Notes: a model not told the origin generated them from the sequence alone. A stretch of DNA of 45,576 nucleotides from an uncultured Phascolarctobacterium sp. (GCA_900545535.1 UQZN01000021.1:1-45576); one strand, 5' to 3'; numbered from the stretch's first letter, positions 16,756-25,354 are shown. Translations and numbers: made by a program.

Positions 16756-17406
16756 TTACAGCATATTCTTTAATTCTGCCGTGTTTTCGACGATGGTGAC
16801 ATTCTGGGCACGCATTTCTGCAAGTGCCGCTGCAACTGTGTCCGGGGCGATGCCGCGGCAGGCGGCGAGGTTCAGGATGACCTCAAAGCCTGCGGCGCGT
16901 AATTGCAGTACCGTGTTCTTGACGCAGTAATCGGTAGCCAGGCCGCCGCAGATCACCGTGGTGACGCCATGTTCCCGCAGATACTCAATGACGCCGGTGG
17001 AAAGCGTGTTGGCCAAGTCATGGTAACAGGCCCCGTAGGGGTGTTTATCAATTTCGATACCTTTGTAGACCTGGAAATCATAGGCTTTGGGGTCAAGTCC
17101 TTCGATAAAGTCGAAGCCTTTGGTACCGATGATGGCGTGAGCCGGCCAGCGCACGTCGACATCGGGATAACCGCTGACGGGGCTGAGCACAGGATGCTTA
17201 CTGTCTGCGATCCAGACTGCCTGAGGTGAATGGGCGTCACGGGAGCCGATACGTAAAGCTGCTAATGCTGCCTGAGCATTAAGCTCGCTGACGATCTGGT
17301 CACCTTCGGCAACAGGAAGTTCGTCGGGGCAGATGGGGGTAAAGGTATTTTGCGCGTCGATATCGAACGCGGCGATTTTAGCTTTGGCTGGTAATTTAGT
17401 GAGCAT
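16756..17406 (-). CDS. pncA: Nicotinamidase / cysteine-hydrolase family protein
   Basis: A 216-residue soluble enzyme of the isochorismatase-like cysteine hydrolases, most like nicotinamidase. It converts nicotinamide to nicotinate for NAD salvage. Catalytic elements visible are Asp17 in FDIDAQNTF, a metal-site SRDAHSP segment (55-61), a Lys in the VYKGIEIDKHPYGACYHD region, and the nucleophile Cys161 in CGGLATDYCVKNT. The ATG at 17406 has AAGGAGGAG upstream. It carries its own terminator. Its last 105 bases are duplicated at 13364-13468 on the far side of the autotransporter gene, showing that this locus took part in a rearrangement. Confidence 0.85.
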   Translation of the reverse strand: MLTKLPAKAKIAAFDIDAQNTFTPICPDELPVAEGDQIVSELNAQAALAALRIGSRDAHSPQAVWIADSKHPVLSPVSGYPDVDVRWPAHAIIGTKGFDFIEGLDPKAYDFQVYKGIEIDKHPYGACYHDLANTLSTGVIEYLREHGVTTVICGGLATDYCVKNTVLQLRAAGFEVILNLAACRGIAPDTVAAALAEMRAQNVTIVENTAELKNML

Positions 17407-17508
17407 GGCAGAGCTCCTCCTTAAATAAAGATGTTTGTTAACAGTATTATACTCTATTTTGCAGGGTGATTATAGAATTTCTTCAAGCCGTAATGACGTA
17501 CTGTTTTC

Positions 17509-17537
17509 TTGACAAGGTTTTTAAATCGGAGTAAGAT
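17509..17537 (+). promoter_or_regulatory. Promoter of the zinc-regulator operon
   Basis: TTGACA (17509-17514), a 17-base spacer and TAAGAT (17532-17537). The start-site region contains a degenerate inverted repeat (TGAATTTC/AATTTCA, 17546-17560) that could be an autoregulatory operator; that part is weak. Confidence 0.65.
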
Positions 17538-17575
17538 GTGAATATGAATTTCAATTTCAAATTAAGGAGTGCCTC

Positions 17576-17983
17576 ATGAAAAAACGTAATCCTTATAAAA
17601 CTGCTCAGCAGGAAGCGATGCTGCAATATTTTTTAGAGGATAAACATAATTTTTTAACTGTCAAAGATTTGCTGGGCAGTCTGCAAAAACTACAGATCGA
17701 CATAGGGCAGACGACGGTGTACCGTTTTTTAGAGCGGCAGGCTTTGGAAGGCTCTGTCATCAAGATCCAGCCGGTGGATGGTTCAGGAACGCAATATTGG
17801 CGGTTGCCTTGTCCGCAGGCAGATCTAAGAGGGAAGCTGGTGTGCCTGAAGTGCAGAAAGGTCATTCCTCTGAGCTGCGAGCACCTGGATATGTTTTCGG
17901 AGCATGTACTGCAGAAGCATAAATTTAATTTAAGTCTGCAGCACAGTATTTTATACGGCTATTGCGAGGATTGTGATAAGTGA
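17576..17983 (+). CDS. zur: Fur-family metalloregulator, probably zinc-responsive Zur
   Basis: A 135-residue Fur-family repressor. The N-terminal winged helix covers residues about 1-80, with recognition segment IGQTTVYRFLERQALEGSVIKI. The C-terminal metal-binding dimerisation domain has two CxxC pairs (CLKC near 92-95 and CEDC near 130-133), the structural zinc site of the family. The ATG is preceded by AAGGAGT. It sits directly upstream of znuA-znuC-znuB with no terminator, the standard context of Zur, hence the call; iron or peroxide sensing (Fur, PerR) cannot be excluded from sequence alone. It probably represses its own operon when zinc is plentiful. Confidence 0.82.
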   Translation: MKKRNPYKTAQQEAMLQYFLEDKHNFLTVKDLLGSLQKLQIDIGQTTVYRFLERQALEGSVIKIQPVDGSGTQYWRLPCPQADLRGKLVCLKCRKVIPLSCEHLDMFSEHVLQKHKFNLSLQHSILYGYCEDCDK

Positions 17984-18016
17984 GCAGTCTGTAAAAAGAG
18001 CTGATCAGGAGCAGCA

Positions 18017-18106
18017 ATGGAGCTGGTATATTTTGGAGAAAAAATAACGGAGAGAAGTAAAGCGGCTTACTGCTTAATAAGAAATTTTAGCTGCGGTATC
18101 TTGTAG
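18017..18106 (+). CDS. Possible 29-residue leader peptide before znuA
   Basis: A short frame (ATG 18017 to TAG 18106) has an AGGAG site 6 bases before the start. Its stop overlaps the AGGAGG ribosome binding site of znuA, a layout suited to translational coupling. It contains two cysteines (near codons 19 and 26) that could be metal-responsive. No homology is recognised and the frame could be chance. An AGTAA-N6-TTACT inverted repeat (18056-18071) lies inside it and might be a regulator site. Confidence 0.3.
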   Translation: MELVYFGEKITERSKAAYCLIRNFSCGIL

Positions 18107-18115
18107 GAGGTAGGA

Positions 18116-19000
18116 ATGAAGAAGCTTTTGGCTGTAATATTAGGTATGGTTTTATTGGCTGCAGTTGGCTGCGGCAGTGAACAAAAACAGGCTGAGGGTA
18201 AGCTGCCGGTAGTGGCAAGCTTTTATCCCATGGCTGATTTTACCAGACGGATCGGCGGCGATCTGGTGCAGGTCGAGACGTTGATCGCGGACGGCGTGGA
18301 ACCGCATGACTGGGAACCAACGGCCAGGGACCTGACTAAATTAGGTAATGCCAGGCTGTTTGTTTATAACGGCGGTATTGAAAGCTGGGCGCAGCCAGCA
18401 TTAGAAGCGGTGCAGGATAAAAAGGTAGTCAGTGTGGAAGCCGGCAAAGGATTGTTTGACGAAAAAGCTACTCATGTAGACCCGCATGTCTGGCTGAGCC
18501 CCCGGAAAGCGGTACTGGAAGTTGCCGCCATAACGGCTGCTTTGGTGCAGGCTGACCCTGAACATGCTGCTGTTTATAAAAAGAACAGCGAGGATTATCA
18601 GAAGCAGCTGCTGCAGCTGGATCAACGTCTGACGAAGCTGGCGGCGCAGGCGCCGCAAAAGCTGTTTGTTACGACGCATGCCGCTTTCGGTCATCTGGCG
18701 GCAGATTATGGTTTGCAGCAGGTGGCTATCATGGGTATTTCTCCAGACGCGGAACCGACGCCGGCTGATTTGAAAAAACTGATCGATACGATCAAAGAGA
18801 AACAGGTCAAATATGTTTTCTTTGAAACTTTGGTCAGCCCACGCATCGCTCAGACTGTAGCGGAAGCCTCCGGCGCCCAGACGCTGGTGCTTGATCCGCT
18901 GGAAGGGCTGAGTGAAGCCGGCAGAAAAAACGGCGACGATTATTTAAAAATCATGACGCGTAATATCGACAATCTGGAGTTGGCCTTAGGCGTTAAATAA
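18116..19000 (+). CDS. znuA: Zinc ABC transporter substrate-binding lipoprotein
   Basis: A 294-residue cluster A-I metal-binding lipoprotein. The signal peptide ends in a lipobox (LAAVGC, Cys19). Metal ligands of the family are visible: His63 in EPHDWEPT, His124 in DPHVWLSP and His188 in TTHAAFGHLA, with an acidic ligand expected in the C-terminal lobe. The His/Asp-rich loop seen in many ZnuA proteins is reduced to ATHVDPH. It captures Zn2+ in the periplasm and delivers it to ZnuB. Mn2+ binding is an alternative, but the Zur context favours zinc. The start has a strong AGGAGG site. Confidence 0.88.
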   Translation: MKKLLAVILGMVLLAAVGCGSEQKQAEGKLPVVASFYPMADFTRRIGGDLVQVETLIADGVEPHDWEPTARDLTKLGNARLFVYNGGIESWAQPALEAVQDKKVVSVEAGKGLFDEKATHVDPHVWLSPRKAVLEVAAITAALVQADPEHAAVYKKNSEDYQKQLLQLDQRLTKLAAQAPQKLFVTTHAAFGHLAADYGLQQVAIMGISPDAEPTPADLKKLIDTIKEKQVKYVFFETLVSPRIAQTVAEASGAQTLVLDPLEGLSEAGRKNGDDYLKIMTRNIDNLELALGVK

Positions 19001-19011
19001 GCGGTGGAGCT

Positions 19012-19731
19012 ATGGAAAATATCATCAAAATAGATAAATTAGGTTATAATTATGGCGAAGGCTGGATTTTGCACGATTTGTCGGTTGAGATCGCCCAGGG
19101 GGATTTTGTGGCGGTCATCGGTCCGAACGGTGCCGGTAAAAGTACGCTGCTGCGCCTTTTAGCAGGCATCCTGCAGCCGACTGCCGGCGCGATCGAATTG
19201 TACGGAACGCCGCTGCCGCAGTTCAGCAGCTGGGAAAAAATCGGTTATGTGCCGCAGAACCCGGCTAAGCAGCATCGTGATTTTCCTATCAGCGTCAAAG
19301 AAGTTATCGGACTGGGACTTTTGTGCGGCAGCAGCATGTTCCAGAAAATTTCCCGTGCCGGTAAGGCCAGAGTGGAAACGATGCTGGAACGGTTTTATCT
19401 TCAGGACCTGGCGCATCGTAAAATCGGTGAATTATCTGGCGGTCAGCAGCAGCGGGTCTTTTTGGCGCGCGCTATGGTACGTCAGCCGGAGCTGCTGCTT
19501 TTAGACGAGCCGGCGACCGGCGTCGATCCGGATGCGAAGATCGAGTTATACAGGATGCTCCGGGACATCAACCGTGATCTGGGTGTAACGATCGTGATGG
19601 TGTCGCATGATCTGGAGCTGGCGGCCGAAGTGGCACACAACGCTCTGTGTCTGGATCATGATGTCTGCTTCTGGGGCGATGTGCGGCAGGCGCTGGTGCA
19701 TCGTCATAAGCACGGTTACTTTTACAGATAG
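19012..19731 (+). CDS. znuC: Zinc ABC transporter ATP-binding protein
   Basis: A 239-residue ABC ATPase. Walker A is GPNGAGKST (residues about 37-45), the signature is LSGGQQQR (about 141-148), Walker B is LLLLDEPATGVDP (about 161-173) and the switch His lies in MVSHDLELA. It powers ZnuB. It starts 11 bases after znuA, with GGTGGAG upstream, and is followed 12 bases later by znuB, so the three are one operon. Confidence 0.92.
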   Translation: MENIIKIDKLGYNYGEGWILHDLSVEIAQGDFVAVIGPNGAGKSTLLRLLAGILQPTAGAIELYGTPLPQFSSWEKIGYVPQNPAKQHRDFPISVKEVIGLGLLCGSSMFQKISRAGKARVETMLERFYLQDLAHRKIGELSGGQQQRVFLARAMVRQPELLLLDEPATGVDPDAKIELYRMLRDINRDLGVTIVMVSHDLELAAEVAHNALCLDHDVCFWGDVRQALVHRHKHGYFYR

Positions 19732-19743
19732 AAGGTACTTATT

Positions 19744-20622
19744 ATGTTGGAAATGTTTACCACGGAATTTATGCAGCGTGCCTGGCTGGCCGGTTTGATC
19801 GTGGCTGTGATCTGCCCGCTGATTGGCAGTTTTTTAGTGCTGCGGCGGCAGTCGATGATCGGTGACGGTCTGGGGCATATCGCTTTTGCTGGCGTGGCCG
19901 GAGGCGCATTGCTGGGCTGGCAGCCTGTTTTGAGCGCGGCAGCCGTTACTGTTTTGGGGGCGCTGGTCATCGAATGGGTGCGGACCAGGCTGGCGGCTTT
20001 TTCAGAGATGATTTTAGCGATTTTCTTTTACAGCGGCATCGGGCTGGCAGTTGTTTTTACCAGTATGAACCGTATGGGCGGCTTTAATTTAAGCAGTATT
20101 TTGTTTGGCAGCCTGATGACGATCAGCAGCAGTGATTTGTGGATCGTGGCCGGGCTGGGTATTTTTGCCTGCCTTTTTGTGATGCTTTTTTACCGTCCGC
20201 TGCAATATCTGACTTTTGATGAGACTTCGGCGCGGGTGGCAGGCCTGCCGGCAGACCGTCTCAATATGTGGCTGGCAGTGCTGACGGCGCTGACGGTAGC
20301 TTTGTCGATGCGTATCGTAGGCCTGCTGCTGGTTTCCGCGATGATGGTGATCCCGGTAGCCTGCGCGCTGCAGACGGCCCGCAGCTTTGCCGGGACTATT
20401 TACGGCGGTATCCTTTACGGACTGGTCATCGTTTCCGGTGGTCTGACCTTATCCTATTATGCTAATTTAGCGCCCGGCGGCACGATCGTGCTGACTGGTA
20501 CCTGTATGTTTATTTTAAGTTGTTTGTTTGGCAGACGTTTTTACCGGAAGCCTCAGGAACTGAAGACGGCAGAATGTAAGGTCTGCCGCTGCAGGAAGGA
20601 GGGCCGGACAGATGCAAGTTGA
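19744..20622 (+). CDS. znuB: Zinc ABC transporter permease
   Basis: A 292-residue integral membrane protein of the ABC-3 (ZnuB/MntB) family with eight or so hydrophobic segments. Family blocks are SFLVLRRQSMIGDGLGHIAFAG near the N-terminus, FDETSARVAGLPADRLN (about 158-175) and MRIVGLLLVSAMMVIPVACAL (about 187-207). It forms the zinc channel with ZnuC. The C-terminal tail is Cys/Lys/Arg rich (KVCRCRK) and overlaps the next gene by 11 bases, so the PHP gene is translationally coupled. Confidence 0.9.
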   Translation: MLEMFTTEFMQRAWLAGLIVAVICPLIGSFLVLRRQSMIGDGLGHIAFAGVAGGALLGWQPVLSAAAVTVLGALVIEWVRTRLAAFSEMILAIFFYSGIGLAVVFTSMNRMGGFNLSSILFGSLMTISSSDLWIVAGLGIFACLFVMLFYRPLQYLTFDETSARVAGLPADRLNMWLAVLTALTVALSMRIVGLLLVSAMMVIPVACALQTARSFAGTIYGGILYGLVIVSGGLTLSYYANLAPGGTIVLTGTCMFILSCLFGRRFYRKPQELKTAECKVCRCRKEGRTDAS

Positions 20623-21427
20623 TCTGCATATCCACAGTACGGCTTCTGACGGTACCTGGAAGCCGCAGGAAGTTGTCGCTGCCGCCCTGGCAGCAGGGCT
20701 GGGGGCTATTGCTGTGACTGATCATGACAGTGTGGCCAACGTGGCGGCGACGCAGGAGCTGGCAGCTGCCGCCGGCTTAAAATTTATTCCCGGTGTAGAG
20801 ATTTGTTCGACGAAAGACGATTTCTGTTTTCATATTTTGGGTTATGGCATTGATATTACCAATAAATCACTGCTGGATTTGTTGGAACATAATGAACGGC
20901 TTTTGAACGGCAAGGATGATGAAAGCATAAAAATGTTGATCGAACGCGGCTGGCCGCTGGATTTTGACGAGTTTTTGCGGTATGATTATGATAGAAGCCG
21001 AGGAGGCTGGAAGGCTCTGGCTTTTTTGCAGGATAAAGGGCTCTGCGGCGACGTCAATGATTTTTTCAACAGGATTTTTACTAAAGAACATGATCTTGGT
21101 TTTCCGACTTTTCCTTCGATCAAAGAAGTAGTGGACGCTATCCACGGTGCCGGCGGCGTGGCCTTATGTGCGCACGCGGCCAGCAGCTTCCACGGACCAG
21201 GACTGGCGGCGACGCTGCTGGAACTGGCGAAGGAGGATTTTGACGGGTTTGAGTGTTATCATTCGGGACATAGCAGGGAAGATACGGCGGCACTGCTCAC
21301 TTATTGCCGTCAGCATCAGCTGCTCATTAGCGGCGGCAGCGACTGCCACGGCAGCTTCGTGCCGTCACGTATGCTGGGACGGCCTGTGATCGATAGCAGG
21401 GACCTGAATTTACCGGGATTATTATAA
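20612..21427 (+). CDS. PHP-domain metal-dependent phosphoesterase (TrpH/RNase AM-like)
   Basis: A 271-residue PHP-domain protein. The metal-binding motifs are DLHIHSTASDGT (residues 4-15), AVTDHDS (about 36-42), GVEICS (about 63-68), a central His in CAHAASS and a C-terminal SGGSDCHG. This set matches the YciV/TrpH group, which includes nucleotide 3',5'-bisphosphate phosphatases and the 5'-exonuclease RNase AM. The substrate cannot be told from the sequence. It overlaps znuB and has an AAGGAGGG site. Its metal dependence may explain linkage to a zinc operon, but that is inference. Confidence 0.85.
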   Translation: MQVDLHIHSTASDGTWKPQEVVAAALAAGLGAIAVTDHDSVANVAATQELAAAAGLKFIPGVEICSTKDDFCFHILGYGIDITNKSLLDLLEHNERLLNGKDDESIKMLIERGWPLDFDEFLRYDYDRSRGGWKALAFLQDKGLCGDVNDFFNRIFTKEHDLGFPTFPSIKEVVDAIHGAGGVALCAHAASSFHGPGLAATLLELAKEDFDGFECYHSGHSREDTAALLTYCRQHQLLISGGSDCHGSFVPSRMLGRPVIDSRDLNLPGLL

Positions 21428-21441
21428 GGGAGGAATGGAAG

Positions 21442-22575
21442 ATGACGAAGGCTAAAGTTTATTTTTCGGATATGCGTACCAGATATGGCGGTTTAAGTTT
21501 GCCGCAGAAGCTTGGGAAGCTGATCGAAGCGGCTGGGATCGGAGACATTGATTTTCAAAATAAATTTGCGGCGATCAAGATCCATTTCGGCGAACCGGGC
21601 AACCTTTCTTTTCTGCGCCCCAATTATGCCAAAGTAGTTGTTGATGCCATTAGCGATCGAGGCGGACGTCCGTTTTTGACGGACTGCAATACTTTATACG
21701 TAGGACGCCGCAAGCACGCGCTGGAGCATATTACTGCTGCCTATGAAAATGGCTTCAGTCCTTTTTCCACCGGCTGCCATGTTATTATTGCTGACGGTCT
21801 GAAGGGGACGGATGAAGAATATGTGGCAGTTCCGAACGGCGAGCTGGTACAGGAAGCCAAAGTCGGCAAAGCGCTGATGGACGCCGACATCGTGATCAGC
21901 CTGAGCCATTTTAAAGGCCATGAGGCCACCGGCTTCGGCGGCGCTATCAAAAATATCGGTATGGGCGGCGGTTCGCGTTCCGGTAAGATGGAAATGCACC
22001 ATGACGGTAAGCCGCATATCAGCCAGCGCAAATGTATCGGCTGCGGTGCCTGCGCAAGGATCTGCGCTCATGGCGCGCCGATCATCGAAAATAAAAAAGC
22101 GCATATCGACCTAGATAAATGCGTCGGCTGCGGACGTTGTATCGGGGCCTGCCCGATGGACGCTGTGAAACCGCCTGCTGACGGTTCCAGCATGGAAGCG
22201 CTCAATAAAAAGATGGCCGAATATGCCTGGGCTATTTTAAACGGCAGACCGCATTTCCATATCAGCCTGATCGTTGACGTATCGCCTTACTGCGATTGCC
22301 ATGCGGAAAATGACGCGCCTGTAGTACCGAATATCGGTATGCTGGCGTCTTTTGACCCGGTGGCTTTAGATCAGGCCTGTGCCGATCTGGTCAACGCGGC
22401 GCCGGTCATGGCCAACTCACTGCTGGACGATCATTTAAAAGCTGATCCGGCTGGCTGCGAGGGGCATGACCATTTCCATAACCTGACGCCGGAATCCGAA
22501 TGGAAGACCTGTCTGGCCCATGCAGAAAAGCTTGGTCTGGGCACCAGAGAGTACGAACTGGTAACGGTGAAATAA
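21442..22575 (+). CDS. DUF362 protein with two [4Fe-4S] ferredoxin motifs
   Basis: A 377-residue protein. The DUF362 region spans residues about 30-185 (KIHFGEPGNLSFLRPNYAK, SLSHFKGHEATGFGGAIKNIGMG). A dicluster ferredoxin insert (about 190-245) carries CIGCGACARIC and CVGCGRCIGACP, the classical motifs for two 4Fe-4S clusters. The rest returns to the DUF362 fold (DPVALDQACADLV). Proteins of this type are common in anaerobes and of unknown function, probably electron transfer or Fe-S handling. It is the last gene of the zinc operon and ends at a very strong terminator. Confidence 0.88.
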   Translation: MTKAKVYFSDMRTRYGGLSLPQKLGKLIEAAGIGDIDFQNKFAAIKIHFGEPGNLSFLRPNYAKVVVDAISDRGGRPFLTDCNTLYVGRRKHALEHITAAYENGFSPFSTGCHVIIADGLKGTDEEYVAVPNGELVQEAKVGKALMDADIVISLSHFKGHEATGFGGAIKNIGMGGGSRSGKMEMHHDGKPHISQRKCIGCGACARICAHGAPIIENKKAHIDLDKCVGCGRCIGACPMDAVKPPADGSSMEALNKKMAEYAWAILNGRPHFHISLIVDVSPYCDCHAENDAPVVPNIGMLASFDPVALDQACADLVNAAPVMANSLLDDHLKADPAGCEGHDHFHNLTPESEWKTCLAHAEKLGLGTREYELVTVK

Positions 22576-22585
22576 AGTTAGATGA

Positions 22586-22625
22586 AAAACTCCTCAGATT
22601 ACATCTGTAATCTGAGGAGTTTTTG
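22586..22625. terminator. Strong bidirectional terminator
   Basis: A 15-bp perfect stem (ACTCCTCAGATTACA and its complement) with a 2-base centre is flanked by A5 and T5. It lies between the zinc operon and the convergent MmcQ/YjbR gene. Confidence 0.9.
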
Positions 22626-22631
22626 CTTATA

Positions 22632-22979
22632 TTATTTCTTTTTCGCTTGAGGGATTTTCGGTGCTGTCAGCTCAAAGCTGTGGGCGATCATGGCGAATAA
22701 TTCGCCTTTGGGCACTTTGCTGACTTCGACAGTGTTCCAATGTTCTTTGTTCATATGCCAGGCCGGGTAAACGCCTGCGTAAGTACGGCGCAGAAACTCG
22801 GATCTGACAGGATCACATTTCAGGTTGATACAGAGCTTGCCGTGCAGGTGAAAAATCAGGGCAAACCATTTGCGGTTGCCGCTGTGACGCATGATCGTGC
22901 TGTCGTCATCGGCAAAGGGATAATCCTCGACAGCGTTATGATAAGTCAGGCAATGGGCGATCAAAGCTTGTTTATTCAT
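22632..22979 (-). CDS. MmcQ/YjbR family protein
   Basis: A 115-residue DNA-binding-like protein of the MmcQ/YjbR family, with the motifs YPFADDDSTIMRHSGNRKWFALI, CINLKCDP, and PAWHMNKEHWNTV followed by a terminal helix. The open frame extends back to 23201, but that part overlaps the neighbouring gene and is not protein-like. AGGAGG 8 bases upstream fixes the start at the ATG at 22979, giving the normal family length. The C-terminus is Lys rich. The cellular role of the family is unknown. Confidence 0.88.
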   Translation of the reverse strand: MNKQALIAHCLTYHNAVEDYPFADDDSTIMRHSGNRKWFALIFHLHGKLCINLKCDPVRSEFLRRTYAGVYPAWHMNKEHWNTVEVSKVPKGELFAMIAHSFELTAPKIPQAKKK

Positions 22980-23025
22980 GAAGAGATACCTCCTGTTATC
23001 GATATGTTTCTTGTGAGCATGGGTT

Positions 23026-23601
23026 TTAATAGTCCAATAAGCGGCCGTTATCGTTCCAGTTGCCGTACATAATGTTCTTCTTCGTATTTTCTTTGAACTT
23101 TGCAAATCGTATTTGAAAAATATCGGGCTGCTGCTTTTTCTTTTGCAGCGTATTGATACGGACGCGCTGATACAGCGGCGGAAAATTTTTAAAATTGGCA
23201 TAGGCGTCGGGGTTGGTTTGCAGCCAGCGCTTGATAACAGGGTCGATTTTGAAATGTTCGGGATCCATATCAGGCAAAACGGTATAGCCTGCTTCTGTCA
23301 TCAGCCCAAGCTTAGCTAATCTGCGGACCCTTTCTTTATTCAGTTCAGTCCAGGGACTGTTAGGTTTTCTGGGTGTAAGCCGCTGTACTATTTTGCCGTC
23401 AGCTGTTTTTTTGCAGGTGGAATCGATCCAGGCAAAGCAAAGCGCTTCTTCAACGACATCTAAATAGGCTATCGCATAGTCGCTAGGTGTTTTGGAACGG
23501 TTTACCAGCACCCAGCATTCTTTTTCTCTAGCTGAATTTTCCAAGAACCATGCCCGTAGGTCCTGCCGTGTATGTATTGGTAATAAATTCTTGATCTCCA
23601 T
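23026..23601 (-). CDS. YdeI/OmpD-associated family protein
   Basis: A 191-residue soluble protein of the YdeI family. Characteristic segments are RAWFLENSAREKECWVLVN, YLDVVEEALCFAWIDSTCKK, RLTPRKPNSPWTELNKERVRRL and FKNFPPLYQRVRINTLQKKK. Family members are linked to stress and antimicrobial-peptide resistance in enterobacteria; function here is not known. The ATG at 23601 has AAAGGA upstream. It is followed 46 bases later by the MmcQ/YjbR gene on the same strand, so the two may be cotranscribed. Confidence 0.85.
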   Translation of the reverse strand: MEIKNLLPIHTRQDLRAWFLENSAREKECWVLVNRSKTPSDYAIAYLDVVEEALCFAWIDSTCKKTADGKIVQRLTPRKPNSPWTELNKERVRRLAKLGLMTEAGYTVLPDMDPEHFKIDPVIKRWLQTNPDAYANFKNFPPLYQRVRINTLQKKKQQPDIFQIRFAKFKENTKKNIMYGNWNDNGRLLDY

Positions 23602-23669
23602 TTGTCAGTCCTTTGAAAAAAGCTGTTTAGTATCTTAAAAATTTGCTTATTCGCTAAATTGTTAAGTAT

Positions 23670-23743
23670 ATTATACAACAAAAAATTAATTTATTATCAA
23701 AAATACACCGAAGACACTAATGGTATTGGTTGTGTGTTATAAT
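23670..23743. promoter_or_regulatory. Divergent promoter region of the YdeI and WYL genes
   Basis: Minus strand: TATAAT at 23675-23670 with TTGATA upstream at a 19-base spacer. Plus strand: TGT-extended TATAAT at 23738-23743, 37 bases before the WYL start. No clear operator was seen between them. Confidence 0.5.
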
Positions 23744-23779
23744 CAGGCTAAGTAAAGATTTGGAAAAGGTGTGAATAAT

Positions 23780-24772
23780 ATGTATGGCAGTAAATTGAAA
23801 TTACTGAGAATAATAGAGATAATGAGGGAAACCAGTGAGCGAGAACCTTTGACTGCGGTACAGATATGTTCAAAACTTCGATCTTATGGCATTGATGCAG
23901 AGAAAAAATCAGTCTATCGGGATTTGAATTTATTAAAGGAAGCTGGTTACGAAATAGTTTTATCAGAGGATAATAAAAAGGGTTATTATTTAGCAGAACA
24001 TTTATTAGAAGATTGGGAGGTAAAGGTTTTAATTGACGCTGTAAGTCAGATGCAGTTTGTATCTGCAGGCAGTAGCAAAATTATTGTTAATAAATTATTG
24101 AATACATGCAGCATGGCAACCAAGAAGGTTTTGAAATCTTGTACGATATTGGATACCAAAAGAAAAACAGGTACTACAGCAATAAAGAGAGATATTGAGA
24201 TTGTTTTACATGCGATAACAGATAGGAAAAAAATAAAGTTTCAGTATGGTGATTTGGATGAGCATTTAAAATATAAATTGCGCTGCAAGGGAAAGTTTTA
24301 TGTAGTAAATCCATATGCGTTGAGCCTGAAGGACGGGAAATATTATTTACTTGGTAATGTAGATAAATATAATGATTTAGCTTTTTTTAGAGTAGATAAA
24401 GTAAAAAATCTTGCAGAAGAAGATAAAGCTTCGAAAAGTGCTGAAGAACTGTTTGGTGCCAATGCAGACTTAAAAATAAAAGAATTTGCTGACATGAGTT
24501 TATATAATTATTCGGGTCCGAAAATTATTTTGAAATTGGAAGCAGAGGCAGATAGTATTACAGAATTAGTAGACTATTTTGGAACAAATATGAATCTGAT
24601 AAAAAGTGGAGATAAACTGATTGCTGAGCTTGAGGTCTTGGAAAATGAAGGGTTATATTATTGGCTTCTGCAGTATGCAGAAAGCACAAAGGTTTTGGCG
24701 CCAGAACGTGTCAGAAATAATTTACTTGATAAATTACAGAAAATAAGACAACGGTATGAAATAAAGGAATAA
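23780..24772 (+). CDS. WYL-domain transcriptional regulator
   Basis: A 330-residue regulator. The N-terminal winged HTH (residues about 5-60) contains ERE-PLTAVQICSKL and the recognition segment KKSVYRDLNLLKEAGYEI. The WYL domain (about 125-205) has FYVVNPYALSLKDGKYYLLGN, a C-terminal extension follows. WYL domains bind nucleic acid or nucleotides and often control phage-defence and DNA-damage genes. A GTG at 23771 is possible, but the AAAGG site fits the ATG at 23780. Base composition is clearly more AT-rich than flanking genes (frequent AAA, ATA and TTA codons), and the next two genes share this. It probably controls the two genes downstream, the first only 6 bases away. Confidence 0.88.
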   Translation: MYGSKLKLLRIIEIMRETSEREPLTAVQICSKLRSYGIDAEKKSVYRDLNLLKEAGYEIVLSEDNKKGYYLAEHLLEDWEVKVLIDAVSQMQFVSAGSSKIIVNKLLNTCSMATKKVLKSCTILDTKRKTGTTAIKRDIEIVLHAITDRKKIKFQYGDLDEHLKYKLRCKGKFYVVNPYALSLKDGKYYLLGNVDKYNDLAFFRVDKVKNLAEEDKASKSAEELFGANADLKIKEFADMSLYNYSGPKIILKLEAEADSITELVDYFGTNMNLIKSGDKLIAELEVLENEGLYYWLLQYAESTKVLAPERVRNNLLDKLQKIRQRYEIKE

Positions 24773-24778
24773 AAAATT

Positions 24779-25291
24779 ATGACTGATGATTTATTAACTA
24801 TGATATATCCACTGCCGGTTTATAATCATAATTTTATGCTGGCACAAAAAGAAAATTTTGGCTATGTTGAAGGGGTGCTGTTTAAGGATATTCCATTCGT
24901 TGCAGAAAAGTGGAGTGATGTAAAGACCGGTGAAATAAGTGTTAGTTTTTTGCTGCCCTATATTAAAGAATTATGGGATGATAGCGTTAGTAATATTTGT
25001 GAAAATAACGGCAATATTTTATCTGAGCAGCTCAAGTACCGCTATAATGGTATATTAACTGAAGGTATGCTGGTTTTAAGTGAAAGTATTATTTTTACAG
25101 TTTTAGAGCAGCATGTAGCGTTTTTGGAAGCCGCAGGAGCAATAAAGTTTGAAAAATGCTATAATGGAGCTATCAAACTATTAAAAGATTATGTTGATAA
25201 CTTAGTTGTTGAGGTTATTATTAGTTTGCAAATAGGAGCTAAAAAATATGCTGAAACAGATATAAAATTTATAGAGTTTACAGATAAATGA
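24779..25291 (+). CDS. Unknown protein in the WYL island
   Basis: A 170-residue protein with no family I recognise. It is predicted largely helical and soluble, with no signal peptide or membrane segment, only two cysteines and an acidic tendency. It begins 6 bases after the WYL gene stop; the AAGGAA site lies within the end of that gene, so translation is coupled. AT-rich codon use matches its two neighbours. Its position in a WYL-UDG cassette hints at a role in nucleic-acid or defence functions, but nothing in the sequence proves that. Confidence 0.7.
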   Translation: MTDDLLTMIYPLPVYNHNFMLAQKENFGYVEGVLFKDIPFVAEKWSDVKTGEISVSFLLPYIKELWDDSVSNICENNGNILSEQLKYRYNGILTEGMLVLSESIIFTVLEQHVAFLEAAGAIKFEKCYNGAIKLLKDYVDNLVVEVIISLQIGAKKYAETDIKFIEFTDK

Positions 25292-25354
25292 ATTTTATTA
25301 AAGTGAGAAAGAACTGAAAACATAGCTATATTCTAAAAGAAAGAGGGATGGATG

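Noticed and set aside
16727..16930. Plus-strand frame opposite the pncA 3' end, similar to part of one at 13194-13487
   Set aside because: The similarity is due to the duplicated pncA 3' end on the minus strand and is not a conserved small gene.
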